Notes: a model not told the origin generated them from the sequence alone. Positions 1 through 12,397 are shown, counted from the first letter of the stretch. The stretch is DNA of 64,000 bases from Apiosordaria backusii (GCA_030549205.1 JAUKTV010000009.1:372001-436000); one strand, 5' to 3'. Numbers and translations: made by a program.

Positions 1-3000
1 ATAGGAAGATGGTCAGCGCTGCCAGCTCATCGTTTGTAGGCGCATGGCTGGTGGATGGCTGGGGTTGACGGCGACGATGGCAGTTCCATTCAGTCTACTG
101 ACGAGCAAGATGCAGAAAATCCAATTACAAAGTGAATGGAAAAGAAGCAAGCAAGCGGGTAACCTGTGATGAGGTAGAGAAATGACATTTGCCCCCAACC
201 ATTGAATTGAGTGTGCCGGGCCCAACTATTTTTGTTTGTGACGGGTCATGACCACCCAGAACACTGGGTCAAGGCCTAGGCCCTTGGAAGTGGCCAAGTC
301 TTGACGTGGCTGCAGATAGGGAAGGAACTGGAGATCAAAGCAATGAAACAGTGAGGTCTGGAAGTCTCTTTTGTTGTACTCAACTCCGTATTTCTTGTTA
401 TCCGTATACGATCTCATTGTATTGTAAGATATGAACGCCAAGACTTCCTATTTGGGAGGTATAAGTGGAAGTCGCCGCGCATGTTCAGCTCACAATTCTG
501 GCATTTCTACTTGGGTCATTGCTCTACTCTTTAGTGTTGTCCTCTCCCGGATTCTCATACTTCTGGTTCATGTCGCCAATTCGCCAACCAAATCATGAAG
601 ATTACCCACTGAAGTTCAGTGAATCGTATCTGCGGTTCTGAGTGCTTCCGGTCTTGCCCTAGCTTGAACCTTGGATTGACACCCGTTAGAAATGGCACAG
701 GAGCCATCTAAACTTTGGAAAGATCAAATGCCGTGTTCCCGCCAGAGATCTGACATCAATATTGCAGGTTGGATTGACTTGAGCCTTTTGATATCCGAGG
801 GCTGTGCCTCCCACAGGTGAATTTCCCGTAATTTCACAGCCTGTCAAAAACAACTTGCGGTCAGCAAGATGCTCTTTCTCCCGTCCCTCTACCCACAGCT
901 CCGCCGAGAATATGCAGGTCATTTCGACACCGTATGGGCCTTCTCGTACTGCTCTGCATGTGCCAAGAGAACCGATCCGTGAGCCCGTCAGCTCTGATCG
1001 AAATCGCCCCAAACCAACTGCCCTTGGTGATGACGAGATCCAGACGTATCAAAGCCAGAGCCGCAGCGCCACCTCTTAGGCTCTCGTGTACTCTGCATCG
1101 TGGCAGGAGTACCACAAGCTTATCAACGTGCCAACCAAGCAGAAACCACAAACCACAACACGAGCTTCCATAGGTGCCGGTTGATGCTCCCGGGAAATAC
1201 AGGACGATGTACCAAAGCTATCAATATAGCACCATGCCAAGGTTGTACATGCACCGAAACCAGAATTCCTCGAAACTTACACGACTTTTTGGGGACATGC
1301 TACCCAGTTGTTTCTATCCCGTTCCATCTCTTGGCTTAGGCGAAGCCATACGCTGGCGGCCTCCAATATCCAGATCAACAACCCAAGACCGAAGCGTGCT
1401 CTGTTGGTTGGAGCAAGCCCGCGGCGGCGGCACATCTCCCCTCGTCCCAAGAACCGCAAACCGCAAAGCAGTCATTCAACTTGCCGAGAAAGAACCAACT
1501 ACGGGCTTCTGCATGTGTATCTGTACCAATGACAGGCCGGCGTTATATGTATGCTGACATCTGCTTCGCCTACCGTGTATCTTTCGCAGGTCATCTCCAG
1601 ACTCCCACAGCATCTATCCATCTGCAGAAGTGGCATCTACCCTGTGGTACGTTCCACATTATATCAGGAAGTGCTATTCATACCCAGAAACTCTCGCTTA
1701 TAGTCCGGTATACCCCGTATCACCACATGAGCCTCGTGATCTGTGTTGCCACTCTCGGTTCCAAGTTCAGCGGTTCGTCCCAAGTTCAATAGATTCAAAA
1801 ATTCCAAAGGGGCAATGTTTGGCGGTTCCAATCTACGATTTTGATATCTGGCCCTTTCTCACTCTCTCAACCTACTTCATCTGAGTAATAGACAGTCTCG
1901 CCACTTGAGTTATCTTGTCCAGAGTACCACCTCCAGCTTAACCCATGTTGCTCATTTAAACCCCAAGTGGCCTCGTTTACGAATTCACCCCAAGGACCAT
2001 AGTATTGCGGATATTTCTCCAACCCCCAGCTTGGCGAACCACCCCCCTATGTCTCGGATGCACACACTTGAGAAGGGCCGGTGTAACCACCCTACAAAAA
2101 GAAAATCGCGATTCACACTGAACCCATGTCGTTCAGCGCAATGTCTCACGTTCTATCATGTCTTTCCACCTACGCAATCATTCCGGATGTCTGAGCGACA
2201 GGCAAACACACGAGGGAACTGTCTGACATCCCATGTTTGTTTGTCCTCAGAGGCATACTCATTGGTTGGCAAAGACAGATCGAATCGAAATGTGTTTGCC
2301 ATGAATACATGAAGGTCCTGGTATAATTCATTTCTTCTTTTAAACACGGTCAACCTTCACTCGCGGTTTGCACACTTTGGTCCCCCCTTTCCGTTATATA
2401 GATAGTAATTCTCAAGTTCCCTGTAACATCAATGAAAAGCCATGAGACCACTCCAGGCCAAAAGTCCTTGACCACACCAAACCATCCCACCTCGGTTCCT
2501 TCCCATAGAACAGATAACCAGCATTAATAATCAAGCATATTTGATAGACTCCTTCGTTGCCTTCACAATGCTCTTCAGCCTTTGCTCCGTCTCTGCATCA
2601 AACCGGCTGTGAGCTGCTATAGCTGGGCGAGGCGCGAGCGGGTCGGGGAGTACCGCTGTTCGGCGTCACATTACATATTAGTATAATCCGATACTATGTT
2701 CTATTCATGATTGTACATAAAGGACTGGATATCAACAGAATAGAAGTAAAAAATAGGAAACTACGACTTACAACAACTGAAATCACCATGAAGAAGCCTA
2801 GAACGGGCCGTCTCGTACTCTTCTCTGAATTTCGGAGTACTCCACAATGCAAGTGGCCTTCCAGCTGCGGTGTGTTGCTGCTGATGATGAGTCTGGATGG
2901 GAGGGGTACTCATGTCTGACAAGGGGTCGGCCATGATAGCGTCGGTGGACATCGTGGGCTTGCTTGTTGTTTACGATAATAGTTATATCAAAGGCCAAGA

Positions 3001-3427
3001 TTCCCGATGGAGGAGAATAAGACCCAAGTGAGAAACCGGTGAGAAATGTCTTCAAATTTTGAAAATGGACTTCTGTTAACGACTTTGTTCAACTTGAAGA
3101 GGAGAAGGTTGATGTTGAAGGGTGCATGTCATTTAACTACCCTGCCAAGACTGGGGCCTGTCGCTTCTGGCCCGTGCACTTACTCGGACAGAGCACAGTG
3201 GGAGCCTGCGGGAAGACCAATCTGGGTTCAGGGATCCATCCATTGTTCTGGGTCCTCCTTGAGGCTCCATTTTCAATTGCAAGTTCATGGTTTCCCCCCC
3301 TCCCCCTCAACAGGACAAGATCTTGGACCGGCTTTCTGCTCGCTTCAGTAGCAGCAACTTAAGCAACCACTATCTCACATGCTATTAGCAGTCAGCTTGT
3401 TAGAAACAACAGCCCCAAGCAGCAACA
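1..3427. other. Long region without a supported gene
   Basis: No reading frame here has an ATG start, a fungal codon pattern and recognisable protein features together. The open frames are short (at most about 135 codons), overlap on both strands and have mixed composition. The last few hundred bases probably hold the promoter and 5' leader of the SUZ-domain gene that begins at 3428. I saw no tRNA, repeat or transposon signature. A non-coding transcript cannot be excluded. Confidence 0.5.
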
Positions 3428-4380
3428 ATGTCCAAGAATCGCAGCCAACCCCCCGACGCCTGGGATGACGACTGGGAAAGTCAGGCGGACCGCCTCGCGA
3501 AGACCGAGCCCACAGAGCCAGAACCACCACAAGCTCCTCTCACCAAGGCTGAGCGCCGGGCGAAACACGCGGAGGAGCAGCGCAAGCTGTGGGAGTCCGC
3601 GTATGTTTCCCACCATGTCCAATCGTCCACCCCCTATCTAACCTCCCCCACAGCGAAGCCCCAGAAGAACCCGCCTTCCTCCCAATAGCCAACACCGTCC
3701 CCCTCGCAACCCCCTTCAAAGCCCCCATGAAACTCCTCAGCCGGCGACCAAACCCCCAAAAGACCATCATCCGCGACCCAGTCACCGGCCTAGAGCAACT
3801 AACTATCCAAGATGACGACGACGAAGACCAAGACACAGCCACTCAAAAGCCAGAAACCCCCGAAGAGCGCAAGGAGCGCCAGCGAAAAGAACTCGAGGAG
3901 AAGCAACGACGCTATCAAGAAGCGAGGGCAAAGATCTTTGGCGACTCGAACCCTTCCTCGGGGCAGTCTACACCAGGCACAGTAACCCCGCCGCATGGCA
4001 ACGAAGGAGGAGGAGGAGGAGGCAGGGGGAACCACCGAGGTCGCGGCGGTCGAGGTCGCGGGAATGGGCGGGGCGGTCGCGACTACAGCAGTACTAACAC
4101 CAACAATGGGCGAAACAACCGCCAGCCACCATCACAACAGCCGCAGCAAACTGCCGACCCGTCGTCTAGCTCAAGAGAGCTCTTCGACCCGGAATACTCC
4201 CCCAAACCACCGTCTCACACCAATCCTAGACGAGGCAATGGTCCCTCGCAAGTACCCAGCCGTTCACACACCCCACTCCGAGAAGAAGACCAGATCACGC
4301 GCCAACCACGAGGCCCAGACGGCAGCGGGAGAGGAGGTTTCGGTTTTGCCAAACGAGGTGGCACAACCAAAGACGGTTGA
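3428..4380 (+). CDS. SUZ-domain RNA-binding protein
   Basis: Exons are 3428-3600 and 3654-4380, giving 299 aa. The 53-nt intron has a GTATGT donor and a CACAG acceptor and splits a GCC codon. The N-terminus is acidic and Trp-rich (DAWDDDWES), followed by a basic helix. Around residues 80-150 there is a SUZ-like module: a KLLSRRPNPQKTI stretch followed by a charged helix ending in RRYQEARAKIFG, as in SUZ proteins such as human SZRD1. The C-terminal half is disordered and rich in RGG/RGRG repeats (about residues 175-200), which commonly bind RNA. The protein is therefore likely a cytoplasmic RNA-associated factor; its target is not visible. It is convergent with NAR1, with only about 100 bp between the stop codons. 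Confidence 0.85.
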
Positions 4381-4483
4381 TTTTCCATTTGTCTAAAGAA
4401 ATCATCGCTATATGTGGGAATATCCGAGCAATGGTATCATTCTATGAGATCTTGCTGCACATATTGTATATCAGTCACCGCCA

Positions 4484-6265
4484 CTACCATCCACCACCAA
4501 TCTTCCCAGCCAGCTGGACCACCCTCTCCGTGTCGGTCTGCGTCTTGCCAACATCGCTGACCACCTCCCGATAGGTGGTGTATACTAGCTTATCCAGCGG
4601 TACCTCGGTCATGTCCGACCAAACCTTGAGCGTATCTCGAATATACGACGGTGAAATTCCAGCGATCAACCCACTACCAGCGTCGGTATCGCTACCATTC
4701 TGCTGCGCTTCATCAGCAGAAAAATACGCCTCATCCACCACCTCCAACCAAGCCTTTTGCTCCTGCGGCCCGGGCTTCGTTTCGGTCCCTCCGAATCCCA
4801 TCCTCTCGAGGGCAATCGGATCGTCGACTTTGATTTGCCCGCCGCCGTTGGTGCAGCCCCCCGGGCAGGCCATGACTTCGACGTAGGAAAAGTCTAGCGC
4901 GTTGCCTGTTCCGGCGGTCTTTCCTGGTCTTCGGGCGCTGCCGAAGGGTTTCCCGCCCGGCATGCGGGAGGGTTTGGCCGGTTTGAGCTTGCGGACTAGG
5001 TTTTGGATGTTGCGGAAGCCGTAGTAGCGCGCGGCTTTGAAGATGGTTTCCCCTGTGGCGGGGGAGAGGATGGAGTACTCGACTACGTCGGCGTTGCGGC
5101 CGCGGGTGGTTTGGAGGTGGGAGCCGGGGTGTTGCGAGAGGAGGGTGTGGAGGATGAAGTGGAGGTTTCCGCCTGAGGTGCCAGCTGAGGGAGTTTGTTG
5201 TTCATTCCTCTTTGATGATGATGTGGCTGCTGGAGGGAACAAGAAATCGCCAATGGCCTTGTTGGGGAAGGGGGGTGGTTGTTGTGAGGGTGGGAGGGGC
5301 GTTTTAGGTAGAGAGAAGAAATTGATGTTTCGGGATTCGGCGAGCATGAGGATTTCTTTGCTGGTGATTACGCAGTCGACATCCCTAACTCCTTTGGTTG
5401 GTTTAGTGGTGCTGTTGTTCCAGACGGAATCGGTGAGCTCTTCGCGGCTGGCTTCGAGCTTCTTGTCGAAGCAGGGCATGATGGAGAGGTGCCATATCCT
5501 ATCTGGGGATATCCCTAGCGTTTTTGAGAGGGTTGTTTTGAGCAACGTCCCGGTTAAGGCTTGCGGTGATTTGACTTTTGAGAGGTAGGGGAGGACATAA
5601 GGGTGGGTTTTTTCGGCGTAGCATACCCAGCCTGGGCAGCTTGATGTCAACACTGGCTTTTTGATGTCGCTGCTGGTAGACAGGACCTCGTCCGAGCCTA
5701 ATACGAGACAGGCTCCCCGCGCGCGGTTGGTAGAGACGATGTATGTGAACCCGTTGCCGGGGTATTTTCCCCCTGAGGGGAGGCCAAGGTCGGGGTTGGA
5801 GAGGAGGTGGGTGATCATGTTCATTACTTGAGACTGGGTGGTGTTGTTCCCTATCGCGGCGGCTAAGGAGGCGAGGACCTGGGGGGATATGGAGCAGACA
5901 AAGAGTTTTGAAGAGGGGTTGTCGAGGTTGGTGAGGGTACTGTTATCGGGTTGGAGGACAAGGCTGGGGGCCGAGTCGAGGAGGGAGACGACTTCATTGT
6001 GGGATTGGAGGGAGACGAGGACGGCTTCGGCGGTGGTTACGCAGCCTGAGCAGGCTAGGCAGTCTGTGAGGGATATTTGCGCTGGGCCGGCGGACTGGGA
6101 GGTGGAGGAGGAGGGTTGTTGGCCGTCGAGGATGACTTCGAATTCGAGGGGCTCGGAGGAGGAGGGTGGTGGGGGCGCGGAGGGGAGGGTTTCGATTGGT
6201 TTTATGCAGGCTACGCCGGGGGATATGAAGTCGTTTAGGTCGTCGGCAGAAAGGATGGCTGACAT
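4484..6265 (-). CDS. nar1: Cytosolic Fe-S cluster assembly factor NAR1 (iron-hydrogenase-like)
   Basis: A single exon of 593 aa starting at ATG 6265. Nar1 is the CIA-pathway protein linking early Fe-S scaffold assembly to the targeting complex in the cytosol. The N-terminal cluster ligands are visible as Cys20 plus the CLACSGC motif (Cys69, 72, 75). The hydrogenase-like core ligands are Cys209 (TSSCPGW), Cys264 (MPCFDKK) and Cys466/Cys470 (MACPGGCTNGGGQ). All eight conserved cysteines are present, so the protein should be functional. It is longer than the yeast protein (about 490 aa) because of low-complexity Pro/Ser insertions near residues 28-60 and 320-365. The ATG faces the promoter of the membrane-protein gene at 6844. 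Confidence 0.95.
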   Translation of the reverse strand: MSAILSADDLNDFISPGVACIKPIETLPSAPPPPSSSEPLEFEVILDGQQPSSSTSQSAGPAQISLTDCLACSGCVTTAEAVLVSLQSHNEVVSLLDSAPSLVLQPDNSTLTNLDNPSSKLFVCSISPQVLASLAAAIGNNTTQSQVMNMITHLLSNPDLGLPSGGKYPGNGFTYIVSTNRARGACLVLGSDEVLSTSSDIKKPVLTSSCPGWVCYAEKTHPYVLPYLSKVKSPQALTGTLLKTTLSKTLGISPDRIWHLSIMPCFDKKLEASREELTDSVWNNSTTKPTKGVRDVDCVITSKEILMLAESRNINFFSLPKTPLPPSQQPPPFPNKAIGDFLFPPAATSSSKRNEQQTPSAGTSGGNLHFILHTLLSQHPGSHLQTTRGRNADVVEYSILSPATGETIFKAARYYGFRNIQNLVRKLKPAKPSRMPGGKPFGSARRPGKTAGTGNALDFSYVEVMACPGGCTNGGGQIKVDDPIALERMGFGGTETKPGPQEQKAWLEVVDEAYFSADEAQQNGSDTDAGSGLIAGISPSYIRDTLKVWSDMTEVPLDKLVYTTYREVVSDVGKTQTDTERVVQLAGKIGGGW

Positions 6266-6843
6266 TTTGAGGGATGGTTGTGGTGGTTGTCCACCGATGT
6301 AAAAAGGGGACTCGAACTCGAGGGGTCGTGGTTAATCGATGGAGGGGCTTGTCACCCCACGATCAGATGTCAAAGTAATTATCGGCAAAGAATGGCGTTG
6401 GTCTTTTCAGTTCATAAGCTGTAGTCAAGGCTCTGAAAGGACAGACTTGAAGTTAGAAAAAGAGAAAATACAGAGCCAAGATAATTCTCAACTCCTATCT
6501 CAAGTCCACTCCCGGAGATGCACAATTTGTAAATTCAGTGACTCTTTGCTTTGAAATGCGCTTCTCCCAGAAACGAAACTAACTGCGTGAATGCGACATC
6601 GGCTTCCCGGTGGCGGTTGTGTGGGCGCCCCGCTACCTGCCAGGGACCCCATGTTCCAGGCCCGTCTCCTCGGCGCGCACTGTGCCAATCACTGGGATAC
6701 CATTTGCGATATGACGTAGCGAGCAATACAAGGGTACTTGTAAGCTGGAGCTTCAAACACCACCACTTAACACACAACACCACGGCACAAAGGCTCACTC
6801 ACTATTCTTTGTTACAATTCTGATACCCCTCAAAGAACACAAT
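6266..6843. promoter_or_regulatory. Divergent intergenic promoter region between NAR1 and a membrane-protein gene
   Basis: The 578 bp between two divergently transcribed genes. Overlapping small open frames on both strands have no protein features. No specific factor site could be assigned. Confidence 0.5.
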
Positions 6844-7600
6844 ATGGACACCTCGGGCACAGAAATGGATGTAAGTTCATCCTTCCCACCTCAACCCCCC
6901 TAAAACATCCCAAGCCTGGAACACACTTACTTACACAATGTCCACCCTCCACCACCGCAAGGCAACCACCTTCCTCCACCTCACCTCCCTCCTCTGGCTC
7001 CTAGCCCAATCCCTCCCTCTCATCCTCTGGCCCTCCTTCATAATAACCCTCCTCGCCTCGGCCAACTACTACCCCTCCCCCCACACCACCAAAAGTAGGT
7101 CGACCTCCTCCTTCTTCACCATACCCAAATACATCCCCCGCCCGCCCAAATCCCCCCCTCATGCCATCCTCAGATCAATCTGGAAACAATCCGCCAACAC
7201 AAAAACAACCCTAGTCGAAACCTACTTCGCTCGCTCCCTGGGCCTCTCCCAGCTCTTCTTCGCTTTGGTTCTCCTAGTTCTATCCGGGTTGTTGCCATTA
7301 GGACCAGCAGGGACGACATCAGCAAATAACCCCTATGCTCAGGCAGTGGTGTTGATCACAACGCTGTATCACGCCGCAGCGGGGATATACTCCTACACGC
7401 GGTTCACCGCCACGGGAGGGCAGGTGGCCTACCTCATCGGCTCCCTAGGAAGCGGGTTTCTCTCCTGCGTGGGGTTATACGTCCTCTTATTCGGTGACGA
7501 AAAAAGACTGAGCAGACGGACTGGTGCAGACAAGTCCACCAGCGGTTGGCCGTTCCGGAACGCAGTGGCTGATAAGAGGAAGAAGACGAGGCGGTCTTGA
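6844..7600 (+). CDS. Four-pass membrane protein, fungal, function unknown
   Basis: The best model joins 6844-6870 (nine codons, MDTSGTEMD) to 6962-7600, giving 221 aa. The 91-nt intron has a GTAAGT donor and an acceptor after CGCAAG. The alternative is an unspliced start at ATG 6938, which adds eight residues in frame and loses the upstream exon. Four hydrophobic segments are visible: about residues 11-40 (HLTSLLWLLAQSLPLILW), 100-120, 135-155 and 160-185. The C-terminus is basic (KRKKTRRS) and so probably cytosolic. A Ser/Pro-rich stretch near residues 54-82 could include an unrecognised in-frame intron. I recognise no enzymatic motif. Confidence 0.7.
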
Positions 7601-8329
7601 TTTACTGGCCCTTGGATTGGATTGTGTGTTATTTAGTTGCTGTCTGGCCTGGATACCAAAAAGCAGGTTCTTCAGGAAGGGGGAAAAAAAAAAGCACAGC
7701 AAGAGTCTCTATGAGTAAATATTAGCGTGGTTAAGACATACACTGTAATGTCATGAACTCGCTTGAAATGTACTGTCTTTTGAAAAACAAACAAAAAAGA
7801 CCCCTCGATTTTTCCTGTAACCTCTTAACTCCTATTTGCCCCCATAATAATAGCCTTGGGCCTGTTGTCCATTAATGGATGCTACAATCGATTCCTGTTA
7901 TTGGAAAAGACTAAGCTCCTGTCAAAGTACGCTGAACTGCCTGAGCAACGTCCCGAGCCGCCCGACCCTGCAGCAATGGCATGCCATGATCGCGCTCAAG
8001 ATGTATGATGAGTTGATCTCTCCTCGAGTAACCCCAGCGTTTCACACCGCTGTAGCAAGAGGGAATTGGGCAAAGAAACTCCTACATTGTCCCCCCACCT
8101 GCTTTGCGATGGCGGCCTTCCGTGCAACGGAGACCTCATTTGCCGTCTCTCTAATGCCGTGAAAACGAACAAGATGTATACCAAGGTCCTTTGCGGAGGT
8201 GAAAGCTTTACTTTGAAAAGACCGGTCGCACTTTTCAAAGGGGCAAAGAACGTGTTTTCCGTTATCTAGGAATTCGTCTTCAGAGTGACTGGCCCCAGAC
8301 AGGGTTGGGGAATCGTTGATGCTCGGCTG
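7601..8329. other. Intergenic region between convergent genes
   Basis: 729 bp between the stop codons of the membrane-protein gene (+) and the zinc-finger gene (-). It should hold both 3' UTRs. A purine tract (A-rich, 7682-7695) and short open frames are present, with no supported gene. Confidence 0.5.
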
Positions 8330-9425
8330 CTAGTTCTGCGCATCTTCCACAGAATTTGCCGTCACCACCACGTCTGCCTCCCCAGATAACACGGCCTGTC
8401 GTCGAGCATGCCAGTCCTTCTCGCTCCGCATGACCTGTTCTAGCAGAACCTCCTTCTCCAGCCAGTCCTGCTTGTACATGTCTTCCAACTGCTTGCACTT
8501 GGCCTGGAGCTGCTCCCCTTCCTCCTCGGTCCACTTCAGCTGACACTTGAGAAACCGGAATAACTTCGGAAGCGGCATGGCGAGCTCCTCGGGGGTGAAT
8601 CCTTGCTCTTCGGTTAGGGGTGTGAACATGTCCTCGGAGTCGTCATTACGGGCAATGCCGTCGTCTACCACGTCGTCTTGCCCGGCGGCGTGCGATTGTG
8701 GGGTCTTAAGAATAATACGAAGGTTCTTGCTTGACTTTCCTGTGGTTTGATGGGCTTTGGAGACGGGATCTGAGGGTCGGAGGTCCTCTGTCTGGTGGAC
8801 TGTTCGCATGTGCTTGGCTAAGGCGTCGGAGCGGGTGAAGGCGCGGTCGCACTCTGAGAGATGAGGGTTAGCAACATTTACCACGATTAAAACAAGACAG
8901 GTTAATGGTCTTACCAGGTAAATAGCAGTAGAAAGGCTTCTCCCTTGTATGGCTCCTCATGTGAGCCTTAAGGGCATAGCCGCTCGCATGAGCCAACCCC
9001 TTCCTACTGCAACCTACCCATTCGCACGTGTACTTCTTAGCTCGTGTTTCGATGTGGTCGCTATGGATGTGGTCGACCAGATCATCCATGTTCCCCTGGT
9101 CGCCGGCGTCACACCCGTCCCAATGACACACGGTGACCTGCTCTTGGTAGTCCTCCTCGTCTTGTCGCGCATTGATGGGCGAGTTTGGCACATCGCCATC
9201 GGTGTCTGAGGAGACCAGTGACATGGCATCGATATCTGGGTCAACACTGGCCTCTTTCTGAAATGCCGGCGAGGCGACTGAACCAGTGGCCGCCTTGAGA
9301 CGTTTGGCTGGCGGCGCGTCTTCCATGATCTCCTCGGGGGCGTCGTGATCTGGAAACTCGTCTGAGGAGGCCATCGAAGAGAGAGGAGAGCCCGAATCGT
9401 CTATCGGGGAACTTAATCGGGCCAT
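8330..9425 (-). CDS. C2H2 zinc-finger protein, Iec1-like (INO80 complex)
   Basis: Exons on the minus strand are 9425-8915 and 8853-8330, giving 344 aa. The 61-nt intron (GTAAGA donor, CTCAG acceptor) interrupts the third zinc finger, and splicing restores its C-x4-C pair (CYLPEC). The start is ATG 9425; the frame is open to 9455 but without an upstream ATG. Three C2H2 fingers lie near residues 90-185: VCHWDGC, YTCEWVGC and YCYLPEC, followed by HxxxxH-type pairs such as HMRSH and HMRTVH. The N-terminus is acidic and Ser-rich and the C-terminus has a charged coiled region. The arrangement resembles fission-yeast Iec1, a YY1-like INO80 subunit. The zinc-finger assignment is certain; the complex membership is inferred. 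Confidence 0.8.
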
Positions 9426-10164
9426 TCTGGCGGGCTGGCCGTTGTGGCAAGGCAAGAGCGACCTTTATTATTGATGGATCGGATGATAGGTTGTGTGGGT
9501 GTTGTTGAGATGGGTGATGTTGTTCCGTGCTCGCACAGTAAGTACTTTGTATGTACCTGATTTTGACCAAGGATTTGGGGAGGCCTGTATTTTAAGCTGA
9601 TTCCCAACAATATAAGCTTGTCTGAGTCACAATCAAATGATATGTGGCGCTGGTCCTGCTGAACAATTCTGGAAAGTCAATTGTTGAAAAGCCAAAATAC
9701 TACGTTTGGGATAATAATCATGGTCGGCGCAAACATTCACTGGATGCAGTTGAATGTTCCAGCACCCGTGCTCTCTCTGCCGCGTCCGCCGAGAGCAAGA
9801 ACGACGTGCAAGCCGCAAGGGGACGGTGGATAACATAAAGCGCTGGCAGCTGGCGAACAGCTGTCCTCCTCTACACAACCTCAGGTACACGGTGCGCGCA
9901 ACGACGGTTGCCACTGCCTAGTTGGCGCCCAAAACAATCTGGAACGCAGGGACTTTTCTTGTTTACCCCTCTGCCCCTCCCCCACCATCGCTGTTTTTAT
10001 ACCACCTGGCACTCCTTCCTGCAGCCTTCCACCACGCGTGCCCTTACATAAAGCCACACCTTGCATCTTCGCATCTCTTGCCTAGCGATCCGGCGATACG
10101 ATACCACGATAGTTAACGGCTTCATTATTTGCTTTTTATTGTCCTCAGCATCTCAGATCCCAAA
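9426..10164. promoter_or_regulatory. Divergent promoter region between the zinc-finger gene and RNA1
   Basis: 739 bp between two divergent start codons. On the RNA1 side there is a pyrimidine-rich tract with a TTTTTATACC element near 9992-10001 and CT-rich leader sequence. No coding frame is supported. Confidence 0.45.
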
Positions 10165-11492
10165 ATGGCCCCAAACACCAAGGTCTTCTCCCTCGAGGGG
10201 AAAGGTCTAAAGCTGGACACGGCTGAGGACTTGGAGCCCCATATCGCCGAGCTTCGCGCCATGGATGATGTCGAGGAGGTCCATCTGCTCGGTAACACAC
10301 TCGGCGTCGGCGCATGCAAACTTCTTGGTGAGGTGCTTGCGACCAAAAAAACATTGCGCGTATGTTTCCTCCCGCTCTCAAGTTTGTTGCTAACTCGCCA
10401 CAACCGCTGGTGACTAACCCTTTCGCAAATTAGGTTGCCAACCTCGCCGATATCTTCACCGGCCGTCTTCTCAACGAAATCCCCGAGGCCCTCTCCTCCC
10501 TTCTTACTTCGATTCTGAACCTCCCAAAGCTCAACACCATCAACCTCAACGATAACGCTTTTGGCCTCAACACACAAGCGCCACTCGTCGCCTTCCTCGC
10601 CGCACACGTTCCCCTGCAGCACCTGTACCTTAACAACAACGGCTTGGGCCCCCACGCTGGTATTCTGATCGCCGATGCGCTCTCAGCGCTTCACGCAAAG
10701 AAGGAAGAGGCGCGCAAGCAAGGACAAGATGTGCCCTACCTCGAGACGGTCATCTGCGGTCGCAACCGGTTGGAGAACGGCAGCATGACGGCCTGGGCCA
10801 AGACTTTCAACCTGCACAACAAGGTCAAGGAGATCAAGATGGTTCAAAACGGCATCCGGCAGGAGGGTATCTCGCATCTGCTTAGCGAGGGTCTGCGTCA
10901 CACGTCCGAGCTCAGAGTGCTGGACCTCCAGGACAACACATTCACCCTACAAGGCGCCAGGGCTCTGGCAAAGGTTGCGCCCGGTTGGACTCAGCTTCTC
11001 GAGTTGGGTATTGGCGACTCTCTCCTCAGCGCCAAGGGTAGCGTGCTTTTGGGCGAGTCTCTCGCTCAGGGCAAGAACAAGAACCTCGAGATTCTGCGCC
11101 TGCAGTACAACGACATCACTGCCGCTGGCCTCAAGAGCTTGGCCGAGGCCGCGAAAGAGGCGCTCCCCGCGCTCAAGAAAATCGAGCTTAACGGCAACAA
11201 GTTCACCGAGGACGACGAGTCGATTATTCTTTTGCAGGAGCTACTGGAGGAGCGCAAGGAGAAGTTTGGTGGTGATATCGTGATGGAGGATGACTGGGGT
11301 CTCGACAGCCTGAGCGATCTCGAGGAGTTAGAGTCTGAGGAAGAGGAAGAGGAAGAAGAAGCGGAGGAAATTGAGGAGCGGGCAGAGAAGCTCATCAAGG
11401 AGGCCGAGGAGGCTCAGGAGGAACCAGTTGTCCAGCTCAAGGATAAGGAGGTGGATGAACTGGCTAGCAAGCTCTCCAAGGCTACTATCTGA
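10165..11492 (+). CDS. rna1: Ran GTPase-activating protein RNA1 (RanGAP)
   Basis: Exons are 10165-10359 and 10434-11492, giving 417 aa. The 74-nt intron has a GTATGT donor and a TTAG acceptor in phase 0. The protein stimulates GTP hydrolysis by Ran on the cytoplasmic side of the nuclear pore and so keeps the Ran gradient that drives nuclear transport. It has leucine-rich repeats throughout (LYLNNNGLGPHAG, CGRNRLENGSM, LDLQDNTF, LRLQYNDIT, IELNGNKFTEDDE) and the highly conserved IFTGR segment, whose arginine (Arg76) corresponds to the residue important for GAP activity. The acidic tail (about residues 345-385) is typical of the family. The frame is open 12 codons upstream of ATG 10165, but that ATG opens the conserved N-terminus. 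Confidence 0.97.
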
Positions 11493-12350
11493 GCCCGGAG
11501 ATAAGAAACAAAAACAAAAACAAAACAGAAAGAAATAAAGGAGTATTGACCTCTTAGATGAGATGTTTTGCCCATGGTTTACAGCGATACCCGAGAGAGA
11601 AGGTTGATCTTGATAGATGTAATTGGAATGGCTTTTACACTAGATATGAAGCGTTTGTTTTGTCGGGTAGATAGTTGTCTGGGGTTATAGCTAGGTGCCT
11701 CTTAGGTAGAAGAAGGCTTACCAATGCAAGCTCCTTTGCTGAGTGGTAGATTCCTTCTTTACGGTTAGGCACCTCACATGGGATGCTGGCTGTATGCCTG
11801 TCGGTGGTGGTTGGACCTCCTGATCTCATGATGCAAACACCACGCAAATATTAACCAACCGTGCAGTGAAATGACAGGAGACATACGAAAGTCTTGTCAG
11901 GTTCTGGTGTATTCTGTTCGTGCGCTGGCAAGTCGACATGTTCTGGTTTTGCTGGAGTGGTTCGAGCTGGGTGGTCACATTCCCAGTCACACCACTATCG
12001 GGGTTGGCCGCTGTCTGAGCCTCCCGACGACATTTCGAAGCGATCCTTCGTTGATAAATAACCCCCAAGGCATTTTTCGCTTCGCCTAGGGGCTTGGATT
12101 ATTCGGTCAAGCAAAAGAACATTATTTTTTTCAAGCAATATTGTCAAGAGACAAGCACAAATCATTCATCACGTTGCTGTCGTCAGAAACAACTCGAGAC
12201 TGACAGTTCACATCATCACACACGACATACGCGCACACACACAATCTCCTTACCTACCTGACCTTGAGCATACACAAAAATCACTGCCCCTCACACTTAC
12301 ACAAGGCAACTTGCATCAAAGACACCACCACTTGCAAGGCACACACATAT
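11493..12350. other. Intergenic region
   Basis: This holds the RNA1 3' UTR and then sequence without a supported gene. Overlapping short open frames near 11826-12089 lie on both strands and look accidental. The right part is rich in CA dinucleotides. Confidence 0.5.
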
Positions 12351-12351
12351 A

Positions 12352-12396
12352 CACCACCACCACCACCACCACCACAACACCACACACACACAATAT
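12352..12396 (+). repeat. CAC trinucleotide and CA dinucleotide simple repeats
   Basis: A run of CAC triplets (12352-12375) is followed by CA repeats up to about 12392, just before the broken membrane-protein gene. Further CA repeats occur near 12228-12243. They probably lie in that gene's 5' leader. Confidence 0.85.
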
Positions 12397-12397
12397 C

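Noticed and set aside
7875..8162. A 95-codon ATG-started frame between convergent genes
   Set aside because: It lies in the expected 3' UTR region and has no family features; too short to support by composition alone.
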